From Plazaster borealis (taxonomy: Eukaryota; Echinodermata; Asteroidea; Forcipulatida; Labidiasteridae): DNA of 64,000 bases. A program made the position numbers and the translations under genes. The notes beneath the pieces are model-generated. The model did not search any database. It was given only the letters and a program-made list of their open reading frames with translations, and was not told where the DNA came from. The stretch lies in assembly GCA_021014325.1 (NCBI GenBank), contig CM037471.1:18124818-18188817 (forward strand). The letters are read 5' to 3'. Positions 12,013 to 23,295 of this stretch are shown one piece after another (the first letter of the stretch is position 1; each line of letters opens with the position of its first letter).

Positions 12013-13165
12013 GCAAAAAAATGCTTAACAATTATCTGGAAACCAGTCACAATGTCATGACATTTTGGCTGGTAACCTTAGTCTAGTAAACTTATTTTAT
12101 GTTTTTAAAGCAGCTTTGGTCCCAGTGTCACACAAGAAGAGTTAACTCGATCTGCTGTTACTGGAAAACCAAATCTAATTACGTTGTTGCCGTGTGCGTC
12201 AGAATGTCTGTTCAGAGCAGAGACCTCGTGTGACTTATACACTTATAACGTTGTTTACAATGAAAGACAATGACGGACGAAAACAGGATTGAAGCAGCAA
12301 CAACAATCAGTCCTGAAAAACAAAGCTCCGTCCAGACGATTGACGACACGCTGATTTATTATTATTTGATACCCCTACTGTCAGGCAAGTACAAGTAGGC
12401 CTACAAAATATTACAACTAAGGGCACCTTATTGTTCGTTTTTTTGTTATCTATCCTTCTTTAAAAAAATTGTGTAAACCCCGATTCTGAACATGGCATTT
12501 TTTTCTCAATTTCTTTGTCATGGATTGAATTTTGTTTTTAATTTAGGACCACATTAAACTGATTTTGAAATACTTGTGTAGGATATTAACTTTCTTGGCG
12601 CCTTTTTGTAGAGACAAAAACTCGTAAGAAAGCGCCCCGGATTCTGTTCCTTTTTTGTTCTAAATTTATATTAATCAATATTGCGTCCAAACTCCTCATA
12701 ATTTTGCCTCCATTGTTCAGTTCTTCGTCAGATATTGCAGAACATAATTTAACACATCTTGTGTACTGTGTTTCTTAATTTTTTCTGACGGGATGAAATC
12801 AGTTATTTTTAGCTCACAACTTGATTTTAACCTTGTTGTTCAATCTATTAATGCTCGCCTTCCTCGAGGGTGACTCTACAGACGTCCACAACATCCTTGG
12901 CCGACTTAAAGAGAAAAAAAAGAATACTCGACCTTGGCATTTGAATAAAATATAAAGGGGTATTCTTTACTGGAAGTAATTTCCTTACGCAGAAAAAAAT
13001 ATATGTAGTTGTTAACCTAGTTTATCGACTGATTCTTGGGAAAAGTGTGATTCGTTCCATCAGGGCATGTGCAATATTGGCCGAAGACAACGTCTGTAGA
13101 TTCTGCTTAGACGTGTAACCACACTACCCTAACTTATTGGCTGTGTGTAAAGATTTTGATGGGCA
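12013..13165. other. Intergenic, nothing supported
   Basis: No gene, no clear repeat. Confidence 0.4.
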
Positions 13166-13485
13166 TACTCTCTATGAATCGAGATAAGGTACGACAGTTG
13201 TTCACTTTTGCAAATCTGTGTCTTGCGGTATGTTATCTCCATTTGAATTAAGTCAAAATATTGGTGTTATGCTTACAATCTATTAATTAAAGATAAGGTA
13301 CAGTATTGGTTATATAGAACGTATGTACCACGGATGCTTGCCGGAACTCCCGGTTGATCCAGACGCTAGTACCGCTAACATAATAATAGCTTCGAACAAA
13401 GTACAGTACTGATACTACTGTTACGACTAATGCCTCTTGTATGCTTACTGTTTGTGAATCAAGATAATGTACAAAAATACTACCA
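13166..13485. repeat. Dispersed GATAAGGTAC repeat, cluster 1
   Basis: Three degenerate units contain (A/T)GAATC(A/G)AGATAAGGTAC near 13174, 13286 and 13455, each preceded by GCTTAC or CATACTC. They match the cluster at 25.5-25.96 kb. Confidence 0.6.
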
Positions 13486-13664
13486 GTGGTAAGGCTGCTA
13501 CGTCACTGATATTGCTACTCTTTTTAAACCAACGCTAGATCATTGGAAATTTTGTCAAGCATGTTGCTTCTATAGTCAGCTTACTCCATCACTATTACTC
13601 AATCTTGTCAAAATGCAGTTGATGTACTATCCAATGTATTGACCCGATTCTATAGTGTTCTATA

Positions 13665-14040
13665 GACGACAAAATGTGCATCGCGTCGTGCCGTCGCGTC
13701 GCTTGTGCCGTCGCCCGTCGCGTATGATGCGTCGCCTGTGCGGTCACCCGTCGCATCGTGCGTCGCGTCGTGCCGTCGCCCGTTGCGTCGCCTGTTTTTC
13801 AATTGTTTTTCATCGTGGTTTCGGCTGCCGTCGTCCGTCGCGTCGTCCGTCGCTTCATCCGTCGCTTCATCCGTCGTCCGTCGAGTCGTGTTGTCGTCCG
13901 TCGTGTCATGCCGTCGCGTCGTCCGTCGCGTCGTCCGTCGCTTCATCCGTCGCGTCGTCCGTTGCTTCATCCGTCGTCCGTCGAGTCGTGTCGTCGTCCG
14001 TCGTGTCATGCCTTCGCCCGTCGCGCCTCTTTTCTAATCA
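13665..14040. repeat. GC-rich CGTCG minisatellite
   Basis: It is built from short units of GTCCGTCGC and GTCGCTTCATCC, with higher-order repetition around 13840-14020. Three plus-strand frames and one minus-strand frame stay open only because the unit is stop-poor; they are not genes. Confidence 0.85.
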
Positions 14041-14079
14041 GTTTGTATACTTATTTTTCTCTCGACACAGGGATAAGCA

Positions 14080-14147
14080 ATTTTACTCCCAAAATAGTGA
14101 GCATGGCAAACAGTAGCCGCACGTGACGTATAGGTGTAAGGGGTCAG
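14080..14147 (+). repeat. ACTCCCAAAA/CAGTAGCCGC repeat, copy 1
   Basis: TTTACTCCCAAAATAGTG followed by GGCAAACAGTAGCCGC, ACGTGACGTAT and AAGGGGTCA. The same order occurs at 34.24 kb and, inverted, at 35.03 kb. The family is unknown. Confidence 0.6.
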
Positions 14148-15633
14148 TAAAAGAAAAATCTCACATACGGAGCACCAAACGAACTGTAAAAAAAAGTAGT
14201 GCGTTCCTTCGAAATAGTACAATTGTTCCCCCCAAATATTACATAGAGGCCCCGTACTCACGTAATATCTTGCTTAAATTTAGGGGGTATTGTTATTTGT
14301 TGCTATGCTAAGAAGCTTCACTGACAATGACAACGGTTGAATGCGCAGATTTTCAGATTAATTTTGAGTCCGGTATAGCTGATTGGCGGGATTTCACTAT
14401 GCTTATACATTTATAAGTTAGCGATTAGTTGTGCAACCATTCCTTAGTTTATATACATATTTCATTCAGCTAACGATTGTACATGTCAGCCCCATTGACT
14501 CTTTCACGGTTATTTTATAACGTGTTTAATAACCAGCATATACGTTACGTTGTATGATCAAATATTAACTTGGATCTTTTGCAATGAATAGAAAGCGTGG
14601 ACATTGTTTGAACTTTGATATTTTTACGACGGGAAAACCTCATCAAGAGGTCTCTTTTTTGCAGTTGTTTACAGGTCATCAACTTTTTCAATAAAGACAT
14701 CGGCAATGGAAGCTGTTTACCAATCACGTTGATTAATGAGAGTGACCTAAAGTTTGGACGCGCCGTATCTCAGAAGGTTAATGAGCCAGCCAAACGCATG
14801 ACGTACGTTTCTTCGCTAGTTGATTGTGCATAGTTTGTAATTCACAATGTGCCAAGAGGCCTAAGGTATTATAGTACACAATCGTTGTTAAAATTCGAAA
14901 AGAGAAACAACATATGAAAAATTTCAAATACTTTAACAATAAGAAGTTTTATTTGTCCCTTTATACAAAACATCGTACATAGTCCCATGGTGCAAGCACC
15001 CCAGTCACGTCCCAAGTATACACATTGACATTGCAGGCTTTAATTCCCAGTTTATATAAAGGTAACAGACTGTTTTGCCCTTCGAAACTTACATCGAATT
15101 GAATGGAGGAAAACAGATGACGGGAACATTAAAGGTCCACGGCATTGGATGGTTGTTTTCGGAGTTCGGCTAAAACATGGCGTCCTTTCCCCGGCTGTGG
15201 CTACGGCTCTAGCCTCTGCCCAATGCGCTTCGTGCTTATATTTCAAAAAGAACTCAACAATGCCTTAGTCATGGTTTCGAAATGGCTCTTTATTTGTTTC
15301 CTGCCCTGACAACCGACCGCCTGATGTATTTTCAAAAGCGCGAATCCCCGGTGCATCATTACTTTCCCTCACAGTTCATTGCGCGCCTTTTTTCTCTTCT
15401 CATCACCCGTTTTGTCATGTTTTATTCAGGTCACGACACGATGCAAACAACGCTAGCTCATACCTACGTATACATGTATACGCAATTATCATCACTAATT
15501 AAGTGCCGCGCGGATTTCTCTGAGGGAAAATTGCTTTTGTTGTTACTGTTGTTGTTTTTCTTTTTTACAAAAAGAATCACTTAAATCAAGGATTTCAAGT
15601 CAGTATAGTAGTCTACTCCGAGGAGGAATACGC
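14148..15633. other. Intergenic, nothing supported
   Basis: Chance frames only. GGCTGTGGCTACGGCTCTAGCC near 15193 recalls a palindromic repeat family but is too short to call. Confidence 0.4.
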
Positions 15634-15637
15634 TTAA

Positions 15638-16009
15638 AGGCACTGAATACGTTTAGTAATTGTCAAAGACCAGTATTCTCACTTGGTGTATCCCAACGTA
15701 TGCATAAAATAACAAGCCTGTGAAAATTTGGGCTCAATTGGTGATTGAAGTTGCAAGAAAATGATGAAACAAAAAACACCCATGTTGTACAAATGTGTGT
15801 GCTTTCAGATAGGAATAAAAACTTCTTGCAAGAAGTCTTTTATTATTTTAGTGAGAAATTACCTCTTTCTCAAAAACTACTTACTTCAGAGGGAGTCGTT
15901 TCTCAGAATGTTTTATACTATCAACAGCTCTCCGTTGCTCGTTACCAAGAAAGTTTTTATGCTAATATATATTTTGACTTTGAGCAATTACCAAACGTGT
16001 ACAGTGCCT
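15638..16009. mobile_element. TTAA-flanked MITE, copy A
   Basis: TTAA at 15634-15637 and 16010-16013 flanks the ends AGGCACTGAATACGTTTAG and ACCAAACGTGTACAGTGCCT. The 372-bp body carries AATTGTCAAAGACCAGT, CCTGTGAAAATTTGGGC and CAGCTCTCCGTTGCTCG. Overlapping open frames are by-products. Confidence 0.88.
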
Positions 16010-16013
16010 TTAA

Positions 16014-17094
16014 GGTTTCAAACATTGATGTATAGTAATGCTATTTATACCCCAATACATTCAAGGGGCCCGGTTTCGAATTAAGGTACATAGATTAACT
16101 AAACCGTTTGTTGCCAATCACTAAACGTTATTTTAATCACTATAGTAGAATTTTCTTGTTTAAAAGAGATGAAATTGGTTGGAAACTGGACTAAAAGTTA
16201 ACAGGAAGTTAAGATAAGTTTAGAGACAATTACGGAATCGAAATGTAAGTAACAATTCCACAGAACACTTTTTAAAACTCACGATTATTGTGTTGTTGTT
16301 CTAGCAAACAGAAATAGCACCAATGCTGTGAAAGAAATAATAAGGAATAAGAAACAAAACAAAATAAAAAACAGAAAAGTGGAAAAAACTATGCAATAAA
16401 ATGTAGCACGGGCTACAATTAGGTACAGTTTACGATTATAGCCGGTAGGCCTACAGCCTACGTATAGACCGAAACGTTGTGCACAGTCAAATGACAAACA
16501 ATGAATTATATAATAAGCATGTCGTAACGGTATTTCAGAATATGACATTTTCATCAGTAAAGTCCGGACACAAAGCAAACAACAAAACACGATACCCGAG
16601 TTATCAACGAATATAATAAAAAAGACATGAAATCTTGATCGATATGAAATTACCTTTTATGATAAATTCTACTTGGCAAGGGTCCTTGCGGTAACGCCTT
16701 GCATTGTAAACGACCGGCCCCAAACTCCCAGGAGACCTGCCTGACGACAGAACGGGCAGCGGAGCGAAACCCTCTGACGTCATACACCCCTGGACTCACC
16801 ACAAGAGACACAGGTTAAGTTTCATTAAATAAAAACAAGGATGATAATGTATTTCCAATAGAACATTTTAATGGTAAGGCGGGAACTGAAACAAAGATGG
16901 GCTTCATAATTATTCTGACCATTACATATTTACATATTTACGAATTTGGACATGCGAGTGTGGACGATGCATAATGAAACACTGCACGTGGATTTACACT
17001 CTAACTACGCACATTGGTCACAGCTTTAGAACAAACAGCATATAGGTGTGTCACGCACCAGCATCTGGAAATCTCTTAAGAGTTGTGCAACAAC
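16014..17094. other. Intergenic, nothing supported
   Basis: A GC-richer patch at 16.68-16.80 kb has no open exon I can defend. Confidence 0.4.
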
Positions 17095-17140
17095 GACTAG
17101 ACGTTTCGATCAATATGCCTTGATCATCTTCAAGAATTTG
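17095..17140 (-). mobile_element. Possible Penelope-like element remnant with hammerhead-like stem
   Basis: The minus strand reads CTTGAAGAT, a 6-bp stem GATCAA/TTGATC closing a short loop, then GAAACGTC. The stem followed by GAAAC resembles stem II plus the 3' core of hammerhead ribozymes in Penelope-like retroelements. The 5' core CTGATGA is not intact, so it is likely a decayed copy or a look-alike. Confidence 0.35.
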
Positions 17141-19570
17141 ATTGCATTTTATATGTTGGCCCAAATTGTGTCATAAAAGTTTTCTCTAAATGATTCGGAC
17201 TTCCGTGTTGCCATGTTGTGGACGATTAGCAACCTGTGCGCCACATTTGGTTGCCGGTGCTGCATACTCCTAAGAAGTTGAGATGGTTTCAGGAATGCTC
17301 ACGGCCCGATGAACACTGGTAATGATACTGTAAGGTACTTTCAGTGGCCTACTTGACTTGAAATGCACGTTATTGTAATAAAACAAATTAAAATCCCCCT
17401 TCCATCTCCATCACCACCCTCGATTCCGCTAAACTATAAAAAAAACACCGCAAAACATGAAACAGAACACTGCAAAAAGGAACTTTCCTTGTTCTTAACC
17501 AGTATTTCATGGAATCTCTCTACAGTTCACCTTTGAATTCCAATCATAAAAATAACAATGATAGAAAACGTATTCCATCCCAGCCAAGGTTTGGTTATGA
17601 TTAGGACAATAACAAAATGGCCGCACCACAGTTTACACCTATTCAAATCGTTTGTGAGGTCGGCCTAATTTCCATCGATTAAAAAAACCAATTTACAAAA
17701 TGTTCTGTTAAATCTCGTATCAAAGCAACAGGGACCATCGTAAAGCAAAAAATAGCTAAATACAAATCAATTTTGCTTACCAGAATACGGTTATCAGCCT
17801 AAATCCCATTCACATTGTACCGTCTGTGAGTGTGGCTTCCTGCTCATTTGTGCTTAGCGGAAATTTTCAAGGACAATTTGGTGCCTGTTATTTCAACATG
17901 ATTGTGGTAAACCACTCTTGCAAGAAGCGAGACAAGGAACATAGTAATTAAACCCAATCAGTCAGACACGAGCTTGCAATACGGAAATTAATTGAGACAA
18001 CAAAAAACACGTCAGATGCATAAATGACCAGTTATAAAGGCTCGAGTCTCCCTATAGACATTGATTGAGCAATGTGAGGGAATTCCGCCAACAGGTGGCT
18101 TGACATGAATCCTTATAAAGGTATTACACAGGATTGATAAGGATAAAAATAATCATTTTTTAGTTTTAGTCTGAAACCTTACTGATTATTCTAGAAAACT
18201 GTATCTGAAAAAAACTGGGGAAAAAGGAACAGCTGATGTCGGTTGTTACAACCAAAATTAAGGACAATGTGTTTAGGCTCATGCTGAAAGTTGTGCATTG
18301 TTTTTCACTATTTTCTCCTGACTCACACTACGGATTAAGCTGAACTTTTCACAGGTTTATTCTTTTATGTATGTGGTTGATCACACATAGCATGAACACT
18401 GTCTCTGACTATTTTGTCAAATACTAATCCTAGATTATATTGAATATACAGGCTTATTAAACAATTTTAAAGAAATTTAGCAGTTCTTGGGCGGGTCAAT
18501 TTATTCAGAGCGTCTTTTGGTTTGAAGAAACTTGTAAATAAAACTGAGGTGACGTTATAGTATTATTGATACAAAGATTGCCACCTTCGAAATTCCGCTT
18601 AAAAGGCCTGTTAGGTTCAGTAAAATCTTTCCCCATTTCTTTTTCTTTCATGAAACATGATTATATATCTGATGGGTCAAACCTTCAAGAAAACTGCTCC
18701 AAATGAAAAAATATCACATCAGAAAAATTATGGGTCAAAGTATTGCGTTCAGATTTACAACCGTAAATTCGTATCCACCACCTGTTGCATTTTTTGACGA
18801 GTCGTCTCGAACGTTATATTTTTAGATTCTGTAAAATCACTTATTAGAAAAAAACGGCATAAAAATGCACTCTTCCAAAATACAAAATTGTGTCACACAA
18901 CTAACTGGCACATTCTATTTGTGCACCGATGGACTTTATATATATCCCCTTCTAAGCCAACGGACCCCACCCCTTCCTCCATCGTCTTATTGTTTTAATG
19001 CAAAAAAGTAAACGCACATTGTGGGGTGACATTTTCGCGTGCTGTTTGTCGACAGCGCGATGGAAATTCAGGCTTACTTATTATTATTCCACTCCATTTT
19101 ACCTGATGCGTAGTCCCGCATAAATCAAACATTTTGCCGTAAAATGTAAACACGGACACCTCGACAGATTTTTCAGCATTCTATTACAACTCCCAGAAGT
19201 ATAACAAACCCACGCAAAATGCCGACGGAATGACTTCTTTTTATAAACCCTCGCCAAATGATTTATCTTCAGAGATAATTTCGATCACTTAAGCTGCTGG
19301 ACCTGAATCTTTAAGGAGGTTTGGCAAGATGCTACGGAATCTTAAAGTGGTTTTACAAGTAAAGATCGTTACACCTTCTAGGAGTGTCACTAATTTTTTT
19401 CGAGACGGGTTACTAACCTGTAACCACCAAATCTTTACAGCATTTGTTTTAGAAGAGTAAACAGCATTCATGAAAACTCCGATTGTCTTCTCAAGACTCG
19501 TCATAAACACTGTGTTGGTTGTACCATTGGTGATTATCAAACGATCGTGTTATATAAATAAACACACTGG
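17141..19570. other. Intergenic, nothing supported
   Basis: A stretch near 18.12-18.45 kb (TTTTCACAGGTTTATTC, GGATTAAGC) may be a very decayed TTAA-family copy. No gene. Confidence 0.35.
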
Positions 19571-19703
19571 CAACCCCCCTCCAATTTTCACCACCACCAT
19601 AACCACACCTCTCATCACAACCACCACCAACAACCCCCCCCCCCCTTATTACTACTACCACGGTCATCACCAGGACCCATTACTACCACCACCACCATCA
19701 CCA
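19571..19703. repeat. CAC/ACC-rich microsatellite, left part
   Basis: Degenerate CACCAC, CCACAACC and TACTACCACC runs. The tract is interrupted by the TTAA element and continues at 20.09-20.23 kb. Confidence 0.8.
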
Positions 19704-19707
19704 TTAA

Positions 19708-20075
19708 AGGCATCGTACACGTTTGGTAATTGTCAAAGACCAGTGTTCCCACTTCGTGTATCCCAACATATGCATAAAATAACAAGCCTGTGAAAATTTG
19801 GGCTCAATTGGTCATCGAAGTTGCAAGAAAATGACGAAAGAAAAAACACCCTTGTTGTACAAATTTGTGTGCTTTCAGTTAGGAATAAAAGACTTCTAGC
19901 TAGAAGTCTTTTATTATTGTAGTGAAAAATTACCTCTTTTTCAAAAACTACGTTACTTCAGAGGGAATCGTTTCCTACAATGTTTTATACTATCAACAGC
20001 TCTCCGTTGGTCGTTACCAAGTAAGTTTTTAAGCTAATATTTGTTTGGAGTCGTTACCAAACGTGTACGATACCT
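19708..20075. mobile_element. TTAA-flanked MITE, copy B, inserted in a microsatellite
   Basis: TTAA at 19704-19707 and 20076-20079. The ends AGGCATCGTACACGTTTGG and CCAAACGTGTACGATACCT pair well. The body is closely like copy A, with a hairpin GACTTCTAGCTAGAAGTC in the middle. The insertion splits the ACC-rich tract. Confidence 0.9.
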
Positions 20076-20079
20076 TTAA

Positions 20080-20232
20080 ATGCTTTACTCCACCTCAACA
20101 TCATCAAACAACGCCACAACTTCGTCCCAACACCTTTCACCACCACCAACAACCAACTTACCACCACCATCACCAATTTTGCTCCCCAAATCACCCCCCC
20201 CCATTTTCCATCACCACCACAACCATCCTTGA
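20080..20232. repeat. CAC/ACC-rich microsatellite, right part
   Basis: It continues the tract to the left of copy B, with CACCACCA and CAACAACC words. Confidence 0.75.
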
Positions 20233-21845
20233 TTCCACCATCCTTTCTCTATGATTCCACTAAACTACAGCCCTGAGGAGGTGTTAATTAACGCGATGTC
20301 CGGAGTAATATGCATTGGAGCCGAGTTGATTGTACCCAAACCAGGCTAAAAACCCAGTGATGTAAAGGAAGCCTGGCGCCTTGCCGGGGGCGAACCCCGC
20401 AATCATGACAGCTAACGAATCAGATCGTATCTCACTCCCCCCCCCCAATGCAACCTACGCAGCTACACCCACTCAGTTTATAGAGCGAAAGGAGACAAGT
20501 TGAATTGATTACAACCAAAGCTATTATACGGATCGATTACACTGGCAGGTTACCAAACCATACACCAAAAGGTTTAATCACCGATTCACCGGTTGACACG
20601 CCAAAGAGTAAAGCAGTGGTATAAGAAGAGACAACTTTTGCAATGTCAGCTTTGGGTTAGTGAGAAGCAATTCTCAATCGGTGAACGGTTGTTAACTAAC
20701 ATGGAGTTATGCGGGCGACATTGAACACAAACAATACACTCAACAGAGTACGCACAGAACACTCAGAATAGAAGGACTTCTGTTCAAACTACAATATTTC
20801 TTGCAACCATCAATTACATCGTTTTTATACTCAGACTCCATAATGAAACAAAGAATAAACATTCTTGCTTGTGTGAATTTGCGCCACAGCCTTTGAAAAC
20901 TGTTTTTAATTCAATTATCCCGGATACCGAACTTTGGGCAAACCGGACACAAACTAAAAACAAGAACCTACACAAGGTCCAAACCAATGGTAAACGGTAA
21001 ATACATTACCGTAACTTGTCTTCTTAAAATAATAGTCAAAGTATAGTTGCGCTTCCACCACTGTGACCTGTGGTCGGAATCATAGCCTCATGAAACTCTG
21101 GAGCGCTATGGCAACTAAACAAATCACAAAATACAATGATAATATAAACATTAAGCGATTATTAAACCACTGGCTTAATAACCCCAGAAGCTCCAAAATG
21201 TGTTTGGTGGCTGTCTGTGCCGTGAAAAGTAAAGCAGACGTTTATACAGACAATGGACACTGAGAGACAATCATCTGTCTTTCGTTTTCATTAGTCACTC
21301 CTGTGTTTAAGAAATTCTCAGCACTCTGACTATGAGGGAAATGTAGCCATTAATAAAAAATTTCCCCTGCCCCCCCCCCCCCACGCCGCCACCACCACGG
21401 CCCTGTCATCAGCATTAGAAACCATTTAAGAAGCATTTAAGAAGGCCTATTACTTGTAGTTTGGGGTGTTTCCATTTATGTGTTGTTGATGCATTTGTTT
21501 GTTTTTATTCAACCACGTCACGAACCAGCAGAATGTTACTTATGTATCTCCAGGCTTTGAATAAGATATGATTTATGATTAATAATACACGTATTAATTA
21601 TTATTATGGAGATGCAGTTTTGAAGGACTGATTGAGAATGCATGGCTTGTGCTGGCCGTGACACGGTCATAGCATTGTGTCACGTGGTCTGTGGCAGTCA
21701 CGTGTTAAAGGGAAAGTGCGTTCATTGTTAACAAGGGTTTTTTTCTAACAGTAAGTTAAGACCGATCATTTAGTTTCAATAATTACGCCATAAACCAAAC
21801 TGTAAACAAATGATCAAATTCGGTTGTCACGTTCTGTTAACAACG
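20233..21845. other. Intergenic, nothing supported
   Basis: C-runs lie at 20437-20447 and 21369-21382. No gene found. Confidence 0.4.
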
Positions 21846-22060
21846 AAAAAGGGTGCAGAATCCTGGGTCAGAATTGACCCGAATTCCGGGTCCCTCGGGT
21901 CGGAATGAACCGGAAGCTGTGTACAAATGACCCAGAAATGGGTCAAACTGACGCATAATCCGAGTTTAAATCCCATTTTAAACCATATTCCGGGTCAGAG
22001 GCTCCACTGAGACCCAGAACTAGGCTCAATTTGTCCTGGGAGTTTTTACCGTGTCGGGGA
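21846..22060. mobile_element. GGTCA-palindrome MITE, copy 4
   Basis: TCCTGGGTCAGAATTGACCC at the left and GTCCTGGGAGTTTTTACCG at the right, with GGGTCA words between. It is decayed relative to copies 1 and 2. Confidence 0.65.
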
Positions 22061-22654
22061 TTTTGTACACGGTCATATCGGGTTCCCTTCGATTTCGGCA
22101 TTCGAAATAAGCAACGAATATTTGTTGCTCTTCAAATACTATTTCCTCCAATTTGACAGTATTTCAGACTTCGATAATTTGTCTTTAAAAGGAATTCCAC
22201 CTAGCTGCAATATTTACTGGTGTGGTTTGGGTCACACCACTATGAGGTTATTGTAAAACTGCACCCCGGACCTATTCGGTGTTCACTTACAACTGGACAA
22301 TTAATCACCTTTTAAAACTGCACCGTGTTAAAAGATATTGATCATCTGTAGCAGGTGGTTTTCAGTTCCATACAAGTTTAAGGCAAAAAAGTCGATGCTT
22401 ATTGAAAACAATATACATATATAATAATATAGGCGGTCGCTTTAAAATAAATGTACATAAAATGTCATCATGATTGACTTACATGTAAACATTTATAGAA
22501 AAACATGCATTTATTCCAACCCTTTTGTTTTCGAGAACTACAATCGTCACACTGGTTCAGTGTCAACGCCACACGCTTTTTATAGAGATCAACATAATTG
22601 AGCTATTTGATGACAGCAATTAATTCGTATATATTTGAGGCTTTCCAGATATTT
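22061..22654. other. Intergenic, nothing supported
   Basis: No gene or clear repeat before the satellite. Confidence 0.4.
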
Positions 22655-23295
22655 CGATAATTTATCTCGCAGAGTCGACTTACTGAAGCTAAGATGTCGA
22701 CTTATCGTGATAATTTATCTCACAATGTCGACTTCCTGAGATGTCGAGTTACTGTGATAATTTATCTCACAATGTCGACTCCCTGAGGTGTTGACTTACA
22801 GTGATGATTTATCTCACAATGTCGACTTCCTGAGATGTCGAGTTACTGCGATAATTTATCTCACAATGTCGACTTCCTGAGATGTCGAGTTACTGTGATA
22901 ATTTATCTCACAATGTCGACTTCCTGAGATGTCGAGTTACTGTGATAATTCATCTCACAATGTCGACTTCCTGAGATGTTGAGTTACTGTGATAATTTAT
23001 CTCACAATGTCGACTTCCTGAGATGTCGAGTTACTGTGATAATTCATCTCACAATGTCGACTTCCTGAGATGTCGAGTTACTGTGATAATTTATCTCACA
23101 ATGTCGACTTCCTGAGATGTCGAGTTACTGTGATAACTTATCTCACAATGAGATAAGTGAGATGTCGAGTTACTGTAATAATTTATCTCACAATGTCGAC
23201 TTCCTGAGATGTCGAGTTACTGTGATAATTTATCTCACAATGTCAACTTCCTGAGGTGTTGACTTACAGTGATCATTTATCTCACAATGTCGAGT
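22655..23295. repeat. 47-bp satellite array, about 13 units
   Basis: The unit is GTCGACTTCCTGAGATGTCG, then AGTTACTGTGATAATTTATC, then TCACAAT. Central units are almost identical and the edges more diverged. Each unit contains inverted GAGAT/ATCTC words that can fold. One unit near 23140 carries a small rearrangement. Confidence 0.95.

Noticed and set aside
13650..14126. Arg/Ser/Val-rich frames of 110-153 codons
   Set aside because: They are translations of the CGTCG minisatellite in every frame.
15745..16084. Two overlapping frames of 96 and 107 codons
   Set aside because: They lie wholly or mostly inside TTAA-flanked MITE copy A and are not conserved in frame with copies B and C.
20375..20400. 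tRNA-like 3' half (GGGTTCGCCCCC on the minus strand)
   Set aside because: The B box is imperfect and no 5' half was found.
21655..21712. Two CACGTG E-boxes as an enhancer
   Set aside because: Two E-boxes in 60 bp is weak evidence without a nearby gene or conservation.
22655..23295. CRISPR-like array
   Set aside because: The 47-bp units are contiguous, with no unique spacers of constant length, in a eukaryotic genome. It is a satellite.
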